Shown here piece after piece: positions 1 to 8,082 of a stretch of DNA of 50,088 nucleotides. Within the stretch, counting starts at the first letter, position 1. Each line of letters opens with the position of its first letter. Source of the stretch: UBA5951 sp009936885 (GTDB taxonomy: Bacteria > Pseudomonadota > Alphaproteobacteria > Puniceispirillales > Puniceispirillaceae); contig CALKVA010000014.1 of NCBI GenBank assembly GCA_937996625.1, positions 1 to 50,088 of the forward strand, written 5' to 3'. Below the pieces are notes generated by a model that was given only the letters and a program-made list of their open reading frames with translations, was not told the DNA's origin and did no database searches. The position numbers and the translations under genes were made by a program.

Positions 1-47
1 ATGCACTCGAGTTTAGTCATATTATAAAGCTTTTTTTGCTGTTCTTG

Positions 48-380
48 TTAAGCTTTGCTATCATAAACAAGCTTTGGCATTGACGGTGGAGGCGCATCCA
101 TATCAAAGCCGTGTATTTCAGCTACGACCGAGGCTAATTCCGGCGGCATTGACTGCATAATCTTACCCCAACCAGCGGCCGGATCATCCCCTTCAAAGGT
201 TAGAATAACAAAATCGCCATTAGGCGTTTCTTGCAAAAATGTTCTTTCATGAACACCTGCCTCTTCTCTACTAGCGTCAGTTTCTGCCTTATTGAGATTG
301 ATCATCTTCTCAAGAATTTCCATTTTCCACAAATCTTTTTTCCCCGGTAAAATTGGGATAGCCATCGCTAACATTGCCAT
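48..380 (-). CDS. Uncharacterised small protein, possibly ABM-like fold
   Basis: A 110-residue soluble protein with no signal peptide or membrane segment. It starts MAMLAMAIPILPGK and has a central beta-rich stretch (ETPNGDFVILTFEGDD, about 51-66) and a C-terminal EIHGFDMDAPPP motif (88-99). The order 'IPILPGK...helix...FLQ.TPxGD.VI..FE..DP...EIHGxD...PPP' resembles small proteins related to the antibiotic-biosynthesis-monooxygenase / dimeric alpha-beta barrel group, but I cannot assign a function. Met codons at residues 1, 3 and 6 are all possible starts. It stands alone, separated by about 200 bp from the tRNA gene on the other strand. Confidence 0.7.
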   Translation of the reverse strand: MAMLAMAIPILPGKKDLWKMEILEKMINLNKAETDASREEAGVHERTFLQETPNGDFVILTFEGDDPAAGWGKIMQSMPPELASVVAEIHGFDMDAPPPSMPKLVYDSKA

Positions 381-518
381 ACTGTTTCTCCACTCACGTA
401 AATAATAAATAATGCTATTAATCAGAATGGTTAGCTATAAGCAAGCAGCTAAAGCTGAATTGCATACTAATTAGTCATTCAAGAACTAAAAAAAATTCTG
501 TCAATATTTGATGATTTC

Positions 519-547
519 TTGATAAACAAGACGGCATTAGGTATTGA
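519..547 (+). promoter_or_regulatory. Possible sigma70-type promoter for tRNA-Arg
   Basis: TTGATA (519-524) is followed after exactly 17 bases by TATTGA (542-547), about 37 bases before the tRNA 5' end. The -35 element is good and the -10 element weak, so this is a plausible but unproven promoter. Confidence 0.35.
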
Positions 548-584
548 GTTCTTATTTGAATAACTAACACCGCCTTCAATATAA

Positions 585-658
585 GCGCCTGTAGCTCAGC
601 TGGATAGAGCACTAGACTTCGAATCTAGGGGTCAGGGGTTCGAATCCTCTCGGGCGCG
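585..658 (+). tRNA. tRNA-Arg (anticodon TCG)
   Basis: A full cloverleaf can be folded by eye. The acceptor GCGCCTG (585-591) pairs with CGGGCGC (651-657), with one T-G pair. The D arm is GCTC/GAGC. The anticodon stem CTAGA/TCTAG encloses the loop CTTCGAA, so the anticodon is TCG, decoding CGA. The variable loop is 5 nt and the T arm is AGGGG-TTCGAAT-CCTCT. The discriminator is G658, and the following bases do not encode a full CCA. A T-rich run at 664-670 could help end transcription. The gene converges on the hydrolase at 690. Confidence 0.97.
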
Positions 659-689
659 CCCTTCTTTTTTAATATCCTACCTGCCTTGG

Positions 690-2420
690 TTAAATCACTG
701 GCAGAAGCAAATATGGCATTTTCTCCTTAGAGAAGTGTAAGGATACTTTTTTGCCAAACACATCCATAGGTCTATCATCGGGGTCATTATGCAAGAACGG
801 GCCACAACCTGAAAATTTATTCATGTTCGGGAGTGTGCTACCTCCAACAGACTGATTAACATAATCTTTGCCTCTAACAGTCAAACCAATCCTATAATTT
901 TTTGGAATTACAATCGAAGTAGGCCAAATCTCAATATCCAATTCATATATTTTTTTTGGCTCAAGCGGCTGAATCTCATCATGAGCATAATAAGGCCTGT
1001 AAGGTTTGCTCATTTCTGGATCAAGCTTCCGGTGAGAGGCACGCATCCAGCCCTGACCAACAGGCGTGTTTGGATCAAGCGCCCCTTTGAAGGTTACTTC
1101 CTTGAAATCTTCTGTAAAGACCCGCACGACTAGAAATAAATCAGCATCCTGCGTTTCTGAAGATACAAATAATTTTGAGGCCATTGGACCTGTTATCTCA
1201 GTTTCAGCATTTAGTGGCTCACTTAAGAATGTTATACCTTCGCCAAAACCATTATATTCAACTTTGGATTCCTCAAATGGTTTTTCCTCTGTTGCGAGTG
1301 AGCCTGATGGGGTTAGATATAATTTAGTCCAGTTTGTCCGCGCAAGTGGCCATTCATTCTCTTTTCGCTCGACAAACTTATCGCCTGGGTATCTTACTTG
1401 AAGCGTAACTCTTGGTTCCTTTTCCCAGTTATTCTCCTCTCCTTTGAGATAATGCCCAAAGAATCTTTTCTGCATATCTACGCCATAATCGGTATAAAAT
1501 TCTGTCCAATGTTCCAATCCATGCACTTCAAGCCATTTTTCTGTCGAAGCGATTTTACCAAACCCCTCAAAGTTTCCGCGAGAATGAAGCGACTGCCCAC
1601 CCCAATTAGCTGCAGAAAGCACAGGGACATGAATTTTTGAAAAATCAGGTATTCTTTCTTGCCAATATTGATCTGTCACTAGCTTATTCTGAAACATATC
1701 GCTATTCATATTAGTTCTATTAAAGCCTAGCTCCTCGTTAGACAAAGTAGGAGGTCCTGAGACATAATCACCATTAATCCGCGCTTTGTATCCGTTTACG
1801 CCTAAGCCATGCTGCCTTGGAATACACCGCCCTTTATACCAGTTTCCGCCATAGGTACAAAACATACCCCCATGATAGGCCCATTCCCTATATAAATCAT
1901 GCGCACCCTCCCAGATACACATAGCAGCAAGATTAGGTGGCTGTAATTCGGCAACTTGCCACTGATTAATGGCGTAATATGAAATTCCGTTCAGACCAAT
2001 TTTACCGTTTGACCAGTCCTGTTCGGCTGCCCATTGAATACAGTTATAAAAATCTTTGGTCTCACGAGGGGAGAACGGATCTAAATATCCAGGAGAGCGA
2101 CCAGCCCCACGGGAATCTATGCGCACACACACATACCCATCTGGAACCCATCTCTCAGGGTCTACGACTTCCCAATTTTGGTATTTACTGGATGTATTAT
2201 GCATAACTTCAGGGAATTTTTCTACCATAATATCCCATTGCGGCTTATATCCATCTCTGAAGTCGAGCCATTTTCCATAGACACCATAGGTCATAATGAC
2301 AGGATATTTTCCTGCTGCTTCGGGGCAGAAAATATCAGCCCTTAAAATAACACCATCCTCCATTTCAATAGGATGATCCCAATAAATTTTCATACCATCA
2401 TTATACGTAATTTTTGTCAT
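690..2420 (-). CDS. CocE/NonD family hydrolase (X-Pro dipeptidyl-peptidase S15 type)
   Basis: A 576-residue alpha/beta hydrolase of the CocE / S15 family, which cleaves esters, amides or N-terminal X-Pro dipeptides. The N-terminal half has the hydrolase core: a substrate-loop region near PVIMTYGVYGKW (40-51), DSRGAGRS (102-109) and the nucleophile elbow GISYY with Ser147. The expected histidine lies in the LEVHGLEHWTEF stretch. The C-terminal third (from about residue 390) looks like the jelly-roll domain, ending in RIGLTVRGKDY. The usual acidic residue after the 'VPVL...' strand is absent: the text reads VPVLSAANWGGQSLH. I recall this from a subgroup of CocE-like proteins. No signal peptide, so cytoplasmic. 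The substrate is unknown. Confidence 0.85.
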   Translation of the reverse strand: MTKITYNDGMKIYWDHPIEMEDGVILRADIFCPEAAGKYPVIMTYGVYGKWLDFRDGYKPQWDIMVEKFPEVMHNTSSKYQNWEVVDPERWVPDGYVCVRIDSRGAGRSPGYLDPFSPRETKDFYNCIQWAAEQDWSNGKIGLNGISYYAINQWQVAELQPPNLAAMCIWEGAHDLYREWAYHGGMFCTYGGNWYKGRCIPRQHGLGVNGYKARINGDYVSGPPTLSNEELGFNRTNMNSDMFQNKLVTDQYWQERIPDFSKIHVPVLSAANWGGQSLHSRGNFEGFGKIASTEKWLEVHGLEHWTEFYTDYGVDMQKRFFGHYLKGEENNWEKEPRVTLQVRYPGDKFVERKENEWPLARTNWTKLYLTPSGSLATEEKPFEESKVEYNGFGEGITFLSEPLNAETEITGPMASKLFVSSETQDADLFLVVRVFTEDFKEVTFKGALDPNTPVGQGWMRASHRKLDPEMSKPYRPYYAHDEIQPLEPKKIYELDIEIWPTSIVIPKNYRIGLTVRGKDYVNQSVGGSTLPNMNKFSGCGPFLHNDPDDRPMDVFGKKVSLHFSKEKMPYLLLPVI

Positions 2421-2508
2421 AAGTTAAAATATTCCAAGCGTTTGTTTTTGTTAGTAACTGTTATATGGCGGGCGTAGAAAGTCAATTTCAATAAATCATC
2501 TAATTTAG

Positions 2509-2514
2509 TATAAT
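2509..2514 (+). promoter_or_regulatory. Possible -10 element upstream of the CMD/PQQ-dehydrogenase pair
   Basis: A perfect TATAAT lies in the 200-bp divergent gap between the CocE-like gene and the CMD-like gene, 108 bases before the start codon. The -35 position (TTTCAA, 2486-2491) is weak. Nothing else is evident in this gap. Confidence 0.3.
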
Positions 2515-2621
2515 TTAATATGAAGGAGATTGAGAGCAATGAGACCTGCCGTTTTTGAGTAATTGACTCGATACCGCCATTTTGCTCAACTCTACACGAA
2601 AAATTACGTGAGGGGAAAAAT

Positions 2622-3278
2622 ATGCAACGCGTTTCCAATTTAGAGAAAGAGGATTATTCAACGTCAGAAACAGAGATTTTTGACGCGGCAGAACAGTTCT
2701 TGGGTAGAACTTCAAACCTGATGAAAATATTAATTACCCACACGCCTGAGATCGCAAGATGGTGGCTTGGCTTTTTGGTTTCTATCCGTCAGGACGGTCT
2801 TGGCTCTAATTCAGATGTTAAATTGCGTGGGTTAGCTTGTGTGAAAACATCAATGACTAATGAATGTAATTATTGCACGTCTCATACGAGAATCTATGCA
2901 AAAGGTATTGGCCTCAGCGATGAGCAGATAATCGCGCTATCAACAGATGAATATAAATCATCCCCTTTATTTACAACCCGAGAAAAATTAGCTCTTGAAT
3001 GGGCAGAAGCTGTCACTCTCAACCGTTCGCGTGATAATCAGGAATTAGCAGATAGAATGAAAGTTGAATTTTCCGACCGAGAGGTTATTGAGATAACACT
3101 TGCTTCTGGTTTGTTTAATCTGGGCAATAGGTTGAATGATTCCTTTGTATCAGAATTAGAAAGTGAAACTTATAACAGGAAACAGTGGGATGCGGTCGGG
3201 AAGCTATCACTGGATGCTCTCGAAGATTTTGCTGCTAAGTTTCCAGATCAAAAATTTAGGGATGAAAGCGGCAAGTGA
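2622..3278 (+). CDS. Carboxymuconolactone decarboxylase / AhpD-like family protein
   Basis: A 218-residue all-helical protein of the CMD/AhpD superfamily. Its signature is NECNYCTSH, giving a redox CxxC pair (Cys82, Cys85) and His88, followed by a helix typical of the fold (GLSDEQIIAL). Relatives act in alkylhydroperoxide reduction or in aromatic-ring catabolism. The CxxC pair favours a peroxidase or disulfide role, but the substrate is not shown. The start ATG follows a GAGGGG purine tract by a short spacer. The stop codon overlaps the GTG start of the next gene (GTGA), so the two are probably translationally coupled. Confidence 0.85.
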   Translation: MQRVSNLEKEDYSTSETEIFDAAEQFLGRTSNLMKILITHTPEIARWWLGFLVSIRQDGLGSNSDVKLRGLACVKTSMTNECNYCTSHTRIYAKGIGLSDEQIIALSTDEYKSSPLFTTREKLALEWAEAVTLNRSRDNQELADRMKVEFSDREVIEITLASGLFNLGNRLNDSFVSELESETYNRKQWDAVGKLSLDALEDFAAKFPDQKFRDESGK

Positions 3279-4426
3279 AACTAAAATTCAATCTTGTTGG
3301 GGCAATCTTCTTAGCTCTTTACTTAGGGGGTGTTTTTGCTAATAACCTGCACGCTATGCAGATTATTGGCACCAGCGGAAGCAAGATTTTTGGCGAGGTA
3401 ATAGCAACCTTTGACAAGCCATGGGCATTATCGCTTATCAATAATGATACGATGCTTATCACTACCAAATATGGCACATTATGGCTTGTTGATGTCTCTG
3501 GGTTAAAAAAACCAGTTGGCAATGTCCCTGAGGTGTCCTTTGGCGGTCAAGGCGGGCTTGGTGATGTTATCATTCACCCTGAATTTGATAAAAACCGACT
3601 TATTTATATATCTTATGTTAGCTCGGATAATTTTGGCCTTACAAAATTTGCCAAGGTAATTCGAGCTAAACTTACTATATCTGATACGCCAAAATTAACC
3701 GATATAACTGATATCTGGCAACAAATACCAGCGACAACAGGTAGTGGACATTTCTCTCATAAAATGGTGTTTGGGCCAGCAGGTTCTGATTATGAGCGAG
3801 ATATTTTCATAAGCTCTGGTGATAGACAAAAAATGAACCCTGCCCAACGCTGGGATACAAATTTAGGGAAGATTATCCGGTTAACAGAAGATGGCAAAGT
3901 GCCTAAAGATAATCCCTTTCAAAATAAAGGACTACTTGCCAAATCATTTTGGACGCTAGGTCACAGAAACGTGCTTGGCATAGCTTTCAGCAAAGGCGGT
4001 CAGCTTTGGTCTACTGAGATGGGACCAAAAGATGGAGATGAGTTGAATTTAATTCAAAAGGGCGCAAATTATGGCTGGCCAATCGTATCTGAGGGAAGCC
4101 ACTATAGCGGAATTAAAATCCCCTCCCACAAAACATACACAGAATTTCAAGCGCCTGCGTTATTCTGGATCCCAACCATTGCCCCGTCTGGTCTCACTTT
4201 TTATGAGGGGGCAGAATTTCCAACATGGAACGGAAATGCCCTGATAGGGGGGTTGAGAAGCAGAGCCCTTATTAGAATTGCATTTAATAAGGATAAACCC
4301 GAAGAAGTGGAGCGGTTTAACTGGTCTAAGAGAGTGCGTGATATGGAGATCAGTAAAGACGGTGTTATCTGGGTGATAGAAGATGGAGATAACGCAACAT
4401 TGATAAAATTTTTAAAGTCTCCATAG
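3275..4426 (+). CDS. Periplasmic PQQ-dependent sugar dehydrogenase family protein
   Basis: A 383-residue secreted beta-propeller of the glucose/sorbosone dehydrogenase (GSDH) family. Residues 1-27 form a signal peptide (MKLKF, hydrophobic core, cut near NLHA). Typical stretches are GQGGLGDVIIHPEF (91-104), a His-containing segment near 157-163, and EMGPKDGDELNLIQKGANYGWP (248-269). Family members are soluble quinoproteins (YliI/Asd type) oxidising aldoses in the periplasm with PQQ and calcium. It starts with GTG, overlapping the stop of the CMD-like gene by 4 nt. No PQQ synthesis genes are in the window. Confidence 0.87.
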   Translation: MKLKFNLVGAIFLALYLGGVFANNLHAMQIIGTSGSKIFGEVIATFDKPWALSLINNDTMLITTKYGTLWLVDVSGLKKPVGNVPEVSFGGQGGLGDVIIHPEFDKNRLIYISYVSSDNFGLTKFAKVIRAKLTISDTPKLTDITDIWQQIPATTGSGHFSHKMVFGPAGSDYERDIFISSGDRQKMNPAQRWDTNLGKIIRLTEDGKVPKDNPFQNKGLLAKSFWTLGHRNVLGIAFSKGGQLWSTEMGPKDGDELNLIQKGANYGWPIVSEGSHYSGIKIPSHKTYTEFQAPALFWIPTIAPSGLTFYEGAEFPTWNGNALIGGLRSRALIRIAFNKDKPEEVERFNWSKRVRDMEISKDGVIWVIEDGDNATLIKFLKSP

Positions 4427-4431
4427 GGGTG

Positions 4432-4881
4432 TTAGCCCTGAGCATTTACGTTAAACAGATATTTATGAAAATCTGATATTAGTTTTTGTCTTGCATGAAG
4501 TTCATCTTTTTCTAAAGCTGTTGCAATTCCATCTCCCCAAACTGGATTTGGCCAACTGGCATCCCCTTTATGGCGGGCAATAATATGCAAATGAAATTGA
4601 GAAACGATATTACCAAGAGCAGCAATATTAATTTTGTCTGTATGAAGTGTTTGACTTAAAAACTGGCTAAGGTTTCTGGTTATGTGAAACAGCTTGGCTT
4701 CGAGGGCGGGGTGCAAATCGTGCCACTCTTTGAGCTGCGGTATCGCTGGCACCAAAATAAACCAAATATAGCGAGAATCATTAATGGTTCTAATCTGAAT
4801 TTCGTCAAAAATATCACTCAAAAAGCTGTCTTTTTCCAATTTGGGATCTAACTTAAAAATTGTCTTAAAATCTGGCAACAT
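4432..4881 (-). CDS. HIT domain protein
   Basis: A 149-residue histidine-triad nucleotide-binding protein, probably a dinucleoside polyphosphate or nucleotidyl hydrolase. The core motif appears as QFHLHIIAR (His97, His99), followed by the subgroup-specific DASWPNPVW (107-115). The third triad position is Ile101 rather than His, so the motif is H-x-H-x-I. The 'W-P-x-P-V-W' tail matches a proteobacterial HIT subgroup. It converges on the PQQ-dehydrogenase gene with only 5 bases between stops. The start region lies in a divergent gap shared with the small membrane protein at 5009. Confidence 0.85.
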   Translation of the reverse strand: MLPDFKTIFKLDPKLEKDSFLSDIFDEIQIRTINDSRYIWFILVPAIPQLKEWHDLHPALEAKLFHITRNLSQFLSQTLHTDKINIAALGNIVSQFHLHIIARHKGDASWPNPVWGDGIATALEKDELHARQKLISDFHKYLFNVNAQG

Positions 4882-5008
4882 TGCCTCCTTCTAAAGTTTG
4901 CTTAAGTATGTTTTTGGCAAAACATGATATCCCAAATTTGGGCGATTATAGACAAATGAATATATATCAATACATAATAATAGTGAAATTTCATTTTTAG
5001 AGGCGGGC

Positions 5009-5245
5009 ATGTTTCCAAAATCCACACAGAATTTAATTCTAGAATGGTTTGGCGTTCTAACAGCAATACTCTATTCAATGTTAATCGCTTTTAATATAGG
5101 TGCCGAATTTCTGGGTTTCCTGTTACTCTTAATTTCAGCCATTTCAATTGCCATTTGGGCGTATAGAAATAAGTTTCGGGGGATTTTATTACTACAAGTT
5201 TTCTACGCGTCAGCTGGACTTATTGGCATGATTCGCTGGTTCTAG
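5009..5245 (+). CDS. Small three-helix membrane protein
   Basis: A 78-residue, very hydrophobic protein with three likely membrane helices: roughly 10-28 (EWFGVLTAILYSMLIAFNI), 31-51 and 57-78. A basic loop, YRNKFRG (about 52-58), fixes topology. The pattern is reminiscent of half-size SWEET/PnuC-type bundles but lacks a diagnostic motif, so the function is unknown. An AGGCGGG tract lies just before the ATG. It is monocistronic. Confidence 0.7.
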   Translation: MFPKSTQNLILEWFGVLTAILYSMLIAFNIGAEFLGFLLLLISAISIAIWAYRNKFRGILLLQVFYASAGLIGMIRWF

Positions 5246-5336
5246 TAAGGATACCCTATTAGCTAAAAAACAGAGTTGGAAAATTGAATATTAATTACCA
5301 AAAGAAATCAGGTAGGCACTTTTAAAAGGACAGCTA

Positions 5337-5834
5337 ATGCATCATTTACGAGCCGTTTTAAATCGCTATTTATTGGCTATCATTATCTTATATTTGCCAG
5401 CTATCAATTCATCAAATGCTGATACTAATGTAGTCTGGAATGGCGTTTGGTTTACATGCGAGTTTTCTAATCGTACCAAAGCCCCTGATGATGGCTGTTA
5501 TATGTTTGATAATGAAGGGTTCAGGGTAACAGACGGGATATTTTCCTATCTGAAGGTGACAAATTCAACAGCAAAAAATTGTCGTGGCAACAAAACCGGA
5601 CATTGTTTCAAAAGTGATACTGAAGACATAATAGTCAAGGAATCGCCCATTGGTAAAATAGATATCCGGCCAGATCATCTATTTGTTCGTTACCTTGGAT
5701 GCAAACAGCGCTTTTCATTTCGGGAAACAACAGATTTCATCGCTGTTATTCCAGATGAAAAAAAATGCTTCTGGGCATCAAAACGTCATTTTTATGTGGC
5801 ACGATATAATGGTGATTTATCTGTAATAAAATAA
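5337..5834 (+). CDS. Secreted cysteine-rich protein, unknown
   Basis: A 165-residue protein with an N-terminal signal peptide (hydrophobic core about 11-22, cut near SSNADT). The mature part has six cysteines, in WFTCEF, DGCYMF, NCRGNKTGHC, GCKQRF and KCFW contexts. These could form three disulfides in the periplasm. I recognise no family. The start ATG is preceded by AAAAGGA at a good distance. The neighbours give no functional hint. Confidence 0.65.
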   Translation: MHHLRAVLNRYLLAIIILYLPAINSSNADTNVVWNGVWFTCEFSNRTKAPDDGCYMFDNEGFRVTDGIFSYLKVTNSTAKNCRGNKTGHCFKSDTEDIIVKESPIGKIDIRPDHLFVRYLGCKQRFSFRETTDFIAVIPDEKKCFWASKRHFYVARYNGDLSVIK

Positions 5835-5865
5835 GGGCCTGTCAAAACAGATATTTGCACCATCG

Positions 5866-6849
5866 TCAATAATCCATCAATCCATGCGTATTTGGATGAA
5901 ACAACTCGCTTGGCTCTATTTCCTTAACAGCAATGCCATCCATTACCGCATAACGTATCAAAGCCGATATCTCAGCCTGATTCACAGACAAGCCATATGG
6001 CCATGGATTACCACCCATTAAACTCGCAAATTCTGTATGAAGTTCCTTCAGCCATGGCAGCGATACACGCAGAACATTTCCAAGCAACATCTCATCTAAA
6101 CTAAATTTTTTTGCTTTAGCAAAGAGCTTAAATAAATGCTCTGGCAAATCGGGATATTCTTCTAATAATGTTTTCTTTACTGCCAGACAATGCATTATGG
6201 GAAAGAAGCCTGTTTTCTGGCAATAAGCGCGCTCTGCTGCTGGTACATCGTCAAATAACCGTTTTACAGGTACCTTTGGATCTAACAGACTATTCGGCTC
6301 TCTTGGGGAGAATATGGCATCTATTTCACCCTCTGTAATAAGCTGATCCAGATATTCGCCCTGTTTGATTGAATGCACATCCATATGCTCTGGCAGTGCT
6401 ATTTTCATGCGCTCTCCTGGGCCAGGCGCGTTTAACGATCCAACTCTCCAAGATACATCATCGCTTTTAACGCCATATTCATCAGCCATTAAGCCGCGTA
6501 GCCAAATTCCAGCTGTCTGTTGAAATTCCGGAACCCCAACCCGCAATCCCTTTAAATCTGCAAGAGATTTTATATTTTTATCAGAGCGAATAAATATGCC
6601 AGAATGCCTGAACGCTCGTGATGGAAAAACAGGAATGCCAATATACTGAGAATCACCCCGTGCCGTTTTGGTAATATGACTGCCCATTGATAATTCGGTA
6701 ATATCATATCGCGCTTCCTGCAACGCAATCCGAAATAATTCTTCAGGCTCCCCAAAGTGAACGTCAAACTCATACTTATCTGATGTTACATCCCCATTCA
6801 ATATAGGACGACTTCTATCTGTCGCTACACAAGCAATTGATAATTTCAT
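5866..6849 (-). CDS. 4,5-dihydroxyphthalate decarboxylase-like / type 2 periplasmic-binding-fold protein
   Basis: A 327-residue protein without a signal peptide. It opens MKLSIACVATDRSRPILNG, followed by GEPEELFRIAL and YDITELSMGSHI (about 58-69). It then has the strand-helix pattern of solute-binding proteins (SLADLKGLRVGVPEFQQTAG) and the segment GEIDAIFSPREP. This is the layout of the Pht5 (4,5-dihydroxyphthalate decarboxylase) family, which shares its fold with NMT1/THI5 binding proteins; many members have unknown substrates. It is the last gene of the minus-strand operon starting with the (2Fe-2S) hydroxylase subunit, so a role in an aromatic or heterocyclic pathway is plausible but inferred. 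Confidence 0.75.
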   Translation of the reverse strand: MKLSIACVATDRSRPILNGDVTSDKYEFDVHFGEPEELFRIALQEARYDITELSMGSHITKTARGDSQYIGIPVFPSRAFRHSGIFIRSDKNIKSLADLKGLRVGVPEFQQTAGIWLRGLMADEYGVKSDDVSWRVGSLNAPGPGERMKIALPEHMDVHSIKQGEYLDQLITEGEIDAIFSPREPNSLLDPKVPVKRLFDDVPAAERAYCQKTGFFPIMHCLAVKKTLLEEYPDLPEHLFKLFAKAKKFSLDEMLLGNVLRVSLPWLKELHTEFASLMGGNPWPYGLSVNQAEISALIRYAVMDGIAVKEIEPSELFHPNTHGLMDY

Positions 6850-6864
6850 AAAATTCTTTCTACT

Positions 6865-8067
6865 TTAACTGAATAATTTGCCTTTTGGACTATACCATAA
6901 AAACCAAGCTATCAGTGTTGAGCTTAACACAATACCTGCAATAATAAGGAAGCTAACCTTGAGACCGACTAGTACTAGAAGATATCCTAATAATGGATAA
7001 GTAATCAACCAACAGGCGTGAGAAAGACTAAATTGTGCGCCAAAAATTGCTGTCCTATTATTCTCAATTGTTTCTGCTCTCAATAATTGGCCAATAGGAA
7101 CCAAAATAAAAGTAGAGGCAAATCCAAAGCATGCCCACGATAATACAAGCTGCGAATAGGACTGTATGAATGCAGAGGCAAAACTTATAATAAATGTAAG
7201 AAATGCGCCTAGTAGCATAATGGCTTTATAATTCACTTTACCACTTATTAAAAAGATGAATATGGCTGATATAATAGCGCCAATCCCATAAAACAGCATG
7301 GCGATGGCAAGCTCGCTTTCTGACAAGTTAAAAAACCCTTGAATTATCGTAACACTATTCACAATAATCATCGCGCCAGATGCTGCGATGACCATATTCA
7401 AACATAATATTGCTGCTAACTTTCTATTATTAAAAAAGAGCGCAACACCACTTATGGAGCGCTTCCAGAAAGAGATGGTCACTTTTTCTTGTATGCCTGC
7501 TTGCGGGAAATAAGTAACTAGAATCAGCAGTGCTGAAACACCAAAACAGATTGCATTTACAATAAAAAACGACGTGTAATCAATAAAGGCAAGTATGAGG
7601 ATGGCAATTGTAGGGCTAAGTATATTCTCTAGATTATACGCTATTCTGGATAAAGAGGAGCCTTTGATAAATAAGCTATCCTCCGTTAAGATATCTGAAA
7701 TCACCGATTGATAGATAGGTGTAAACCCTGCAGATAATGCTTGAAGACAAAATATAATAATATAAATTTGCCAGATTGCACTTACATAAAACAAAGAAAT
7801 TACAAAGAGCGCACGCCCAATATTCAAGAAAATAAGGTACTGTTTTTTTCTGCTATTTACGGTTAGACCTGTAATAACTGGAGAAATAAAAACATAGGCA
7901 ATCATTTTTATCGCGAGTGCAGTTCCAAGTACAATACCTGCCTCGCCAGCAGCAAGTTCATAAGCAAGCAAAGCGAGCGCTATGGTAGTGAGCCCTGTGC
8001 CGGTTAAAGCAATGATTTGCGCAACAAACAAAGTCCTGAAGGCTGGATTATTTAAAAGCTCTATCAT
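6865..8067 (-). CDS. MFS transporter
   Basis: A 400-residue protein with about twelve hydrophobic helices across its length and a central basic loop (WKRSISGVALFFNNRK, about 202-217), as expected for a 12-helix major facilitator. Direction and substrate cannot be read from the sequence. The start codon lies 15 bp after the stop of the FAD-subunit gene and the stop 15 bp before the binding-fold gene. It therefore sits in one operon with hydroxylase subunits and may import or export their substrate. Confidence 0.82.
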   Translation of the reverse strand: MIELLNNPAFRTLFVAQIIALTGTGLTTIALALLAYELAAGEAGIVLGTALAIKMIAYVFISPVITGLTVNSRKKQYLIFLNIGRALFVISLFYVSAIWQIYIIIFCLQALSAGFTPIYQSVISDILTEDSLFIKGSSLSRIAYNLENILSPTIAILILAFIDYTSFFIVNAICFGVSALLILVTYFPQAGIQEKVTISFWKRSISGVALFFNNRKLAAILCLNMVIAASGAMIIVNSVTIIQGFFNLSESELAIAMLFYGIGAIISAIFIFLISGKVNYKAIMLLGAFLTFIISFASAFIQSYSQLVLSWACFGFASTFILVPIGQLLRAETIENNRTAIFGAQFSLSHACWLITYPLLGYLLVLVGLKVSFLIIAGIVLSSTLIAWFLWYSPKGKLFS

Positions 8068-8082
8068 ATTCCAGGATATGTT

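Noticed and set aside
652..661. GGGCGCGCCC palindrome plus T-run as a terminator at the tRNA 3' end
   Set aside because: The palindrome is part of the tRNA acceptor and has no loop; only the T-rich run remains as a weak signal.
2538..2562. A seven-codon leader-peptide-like frame with an AAGGAG site before the CMD-like gene
   Set aside because: Too short and without regulatory codons or hairpins; likely chance.
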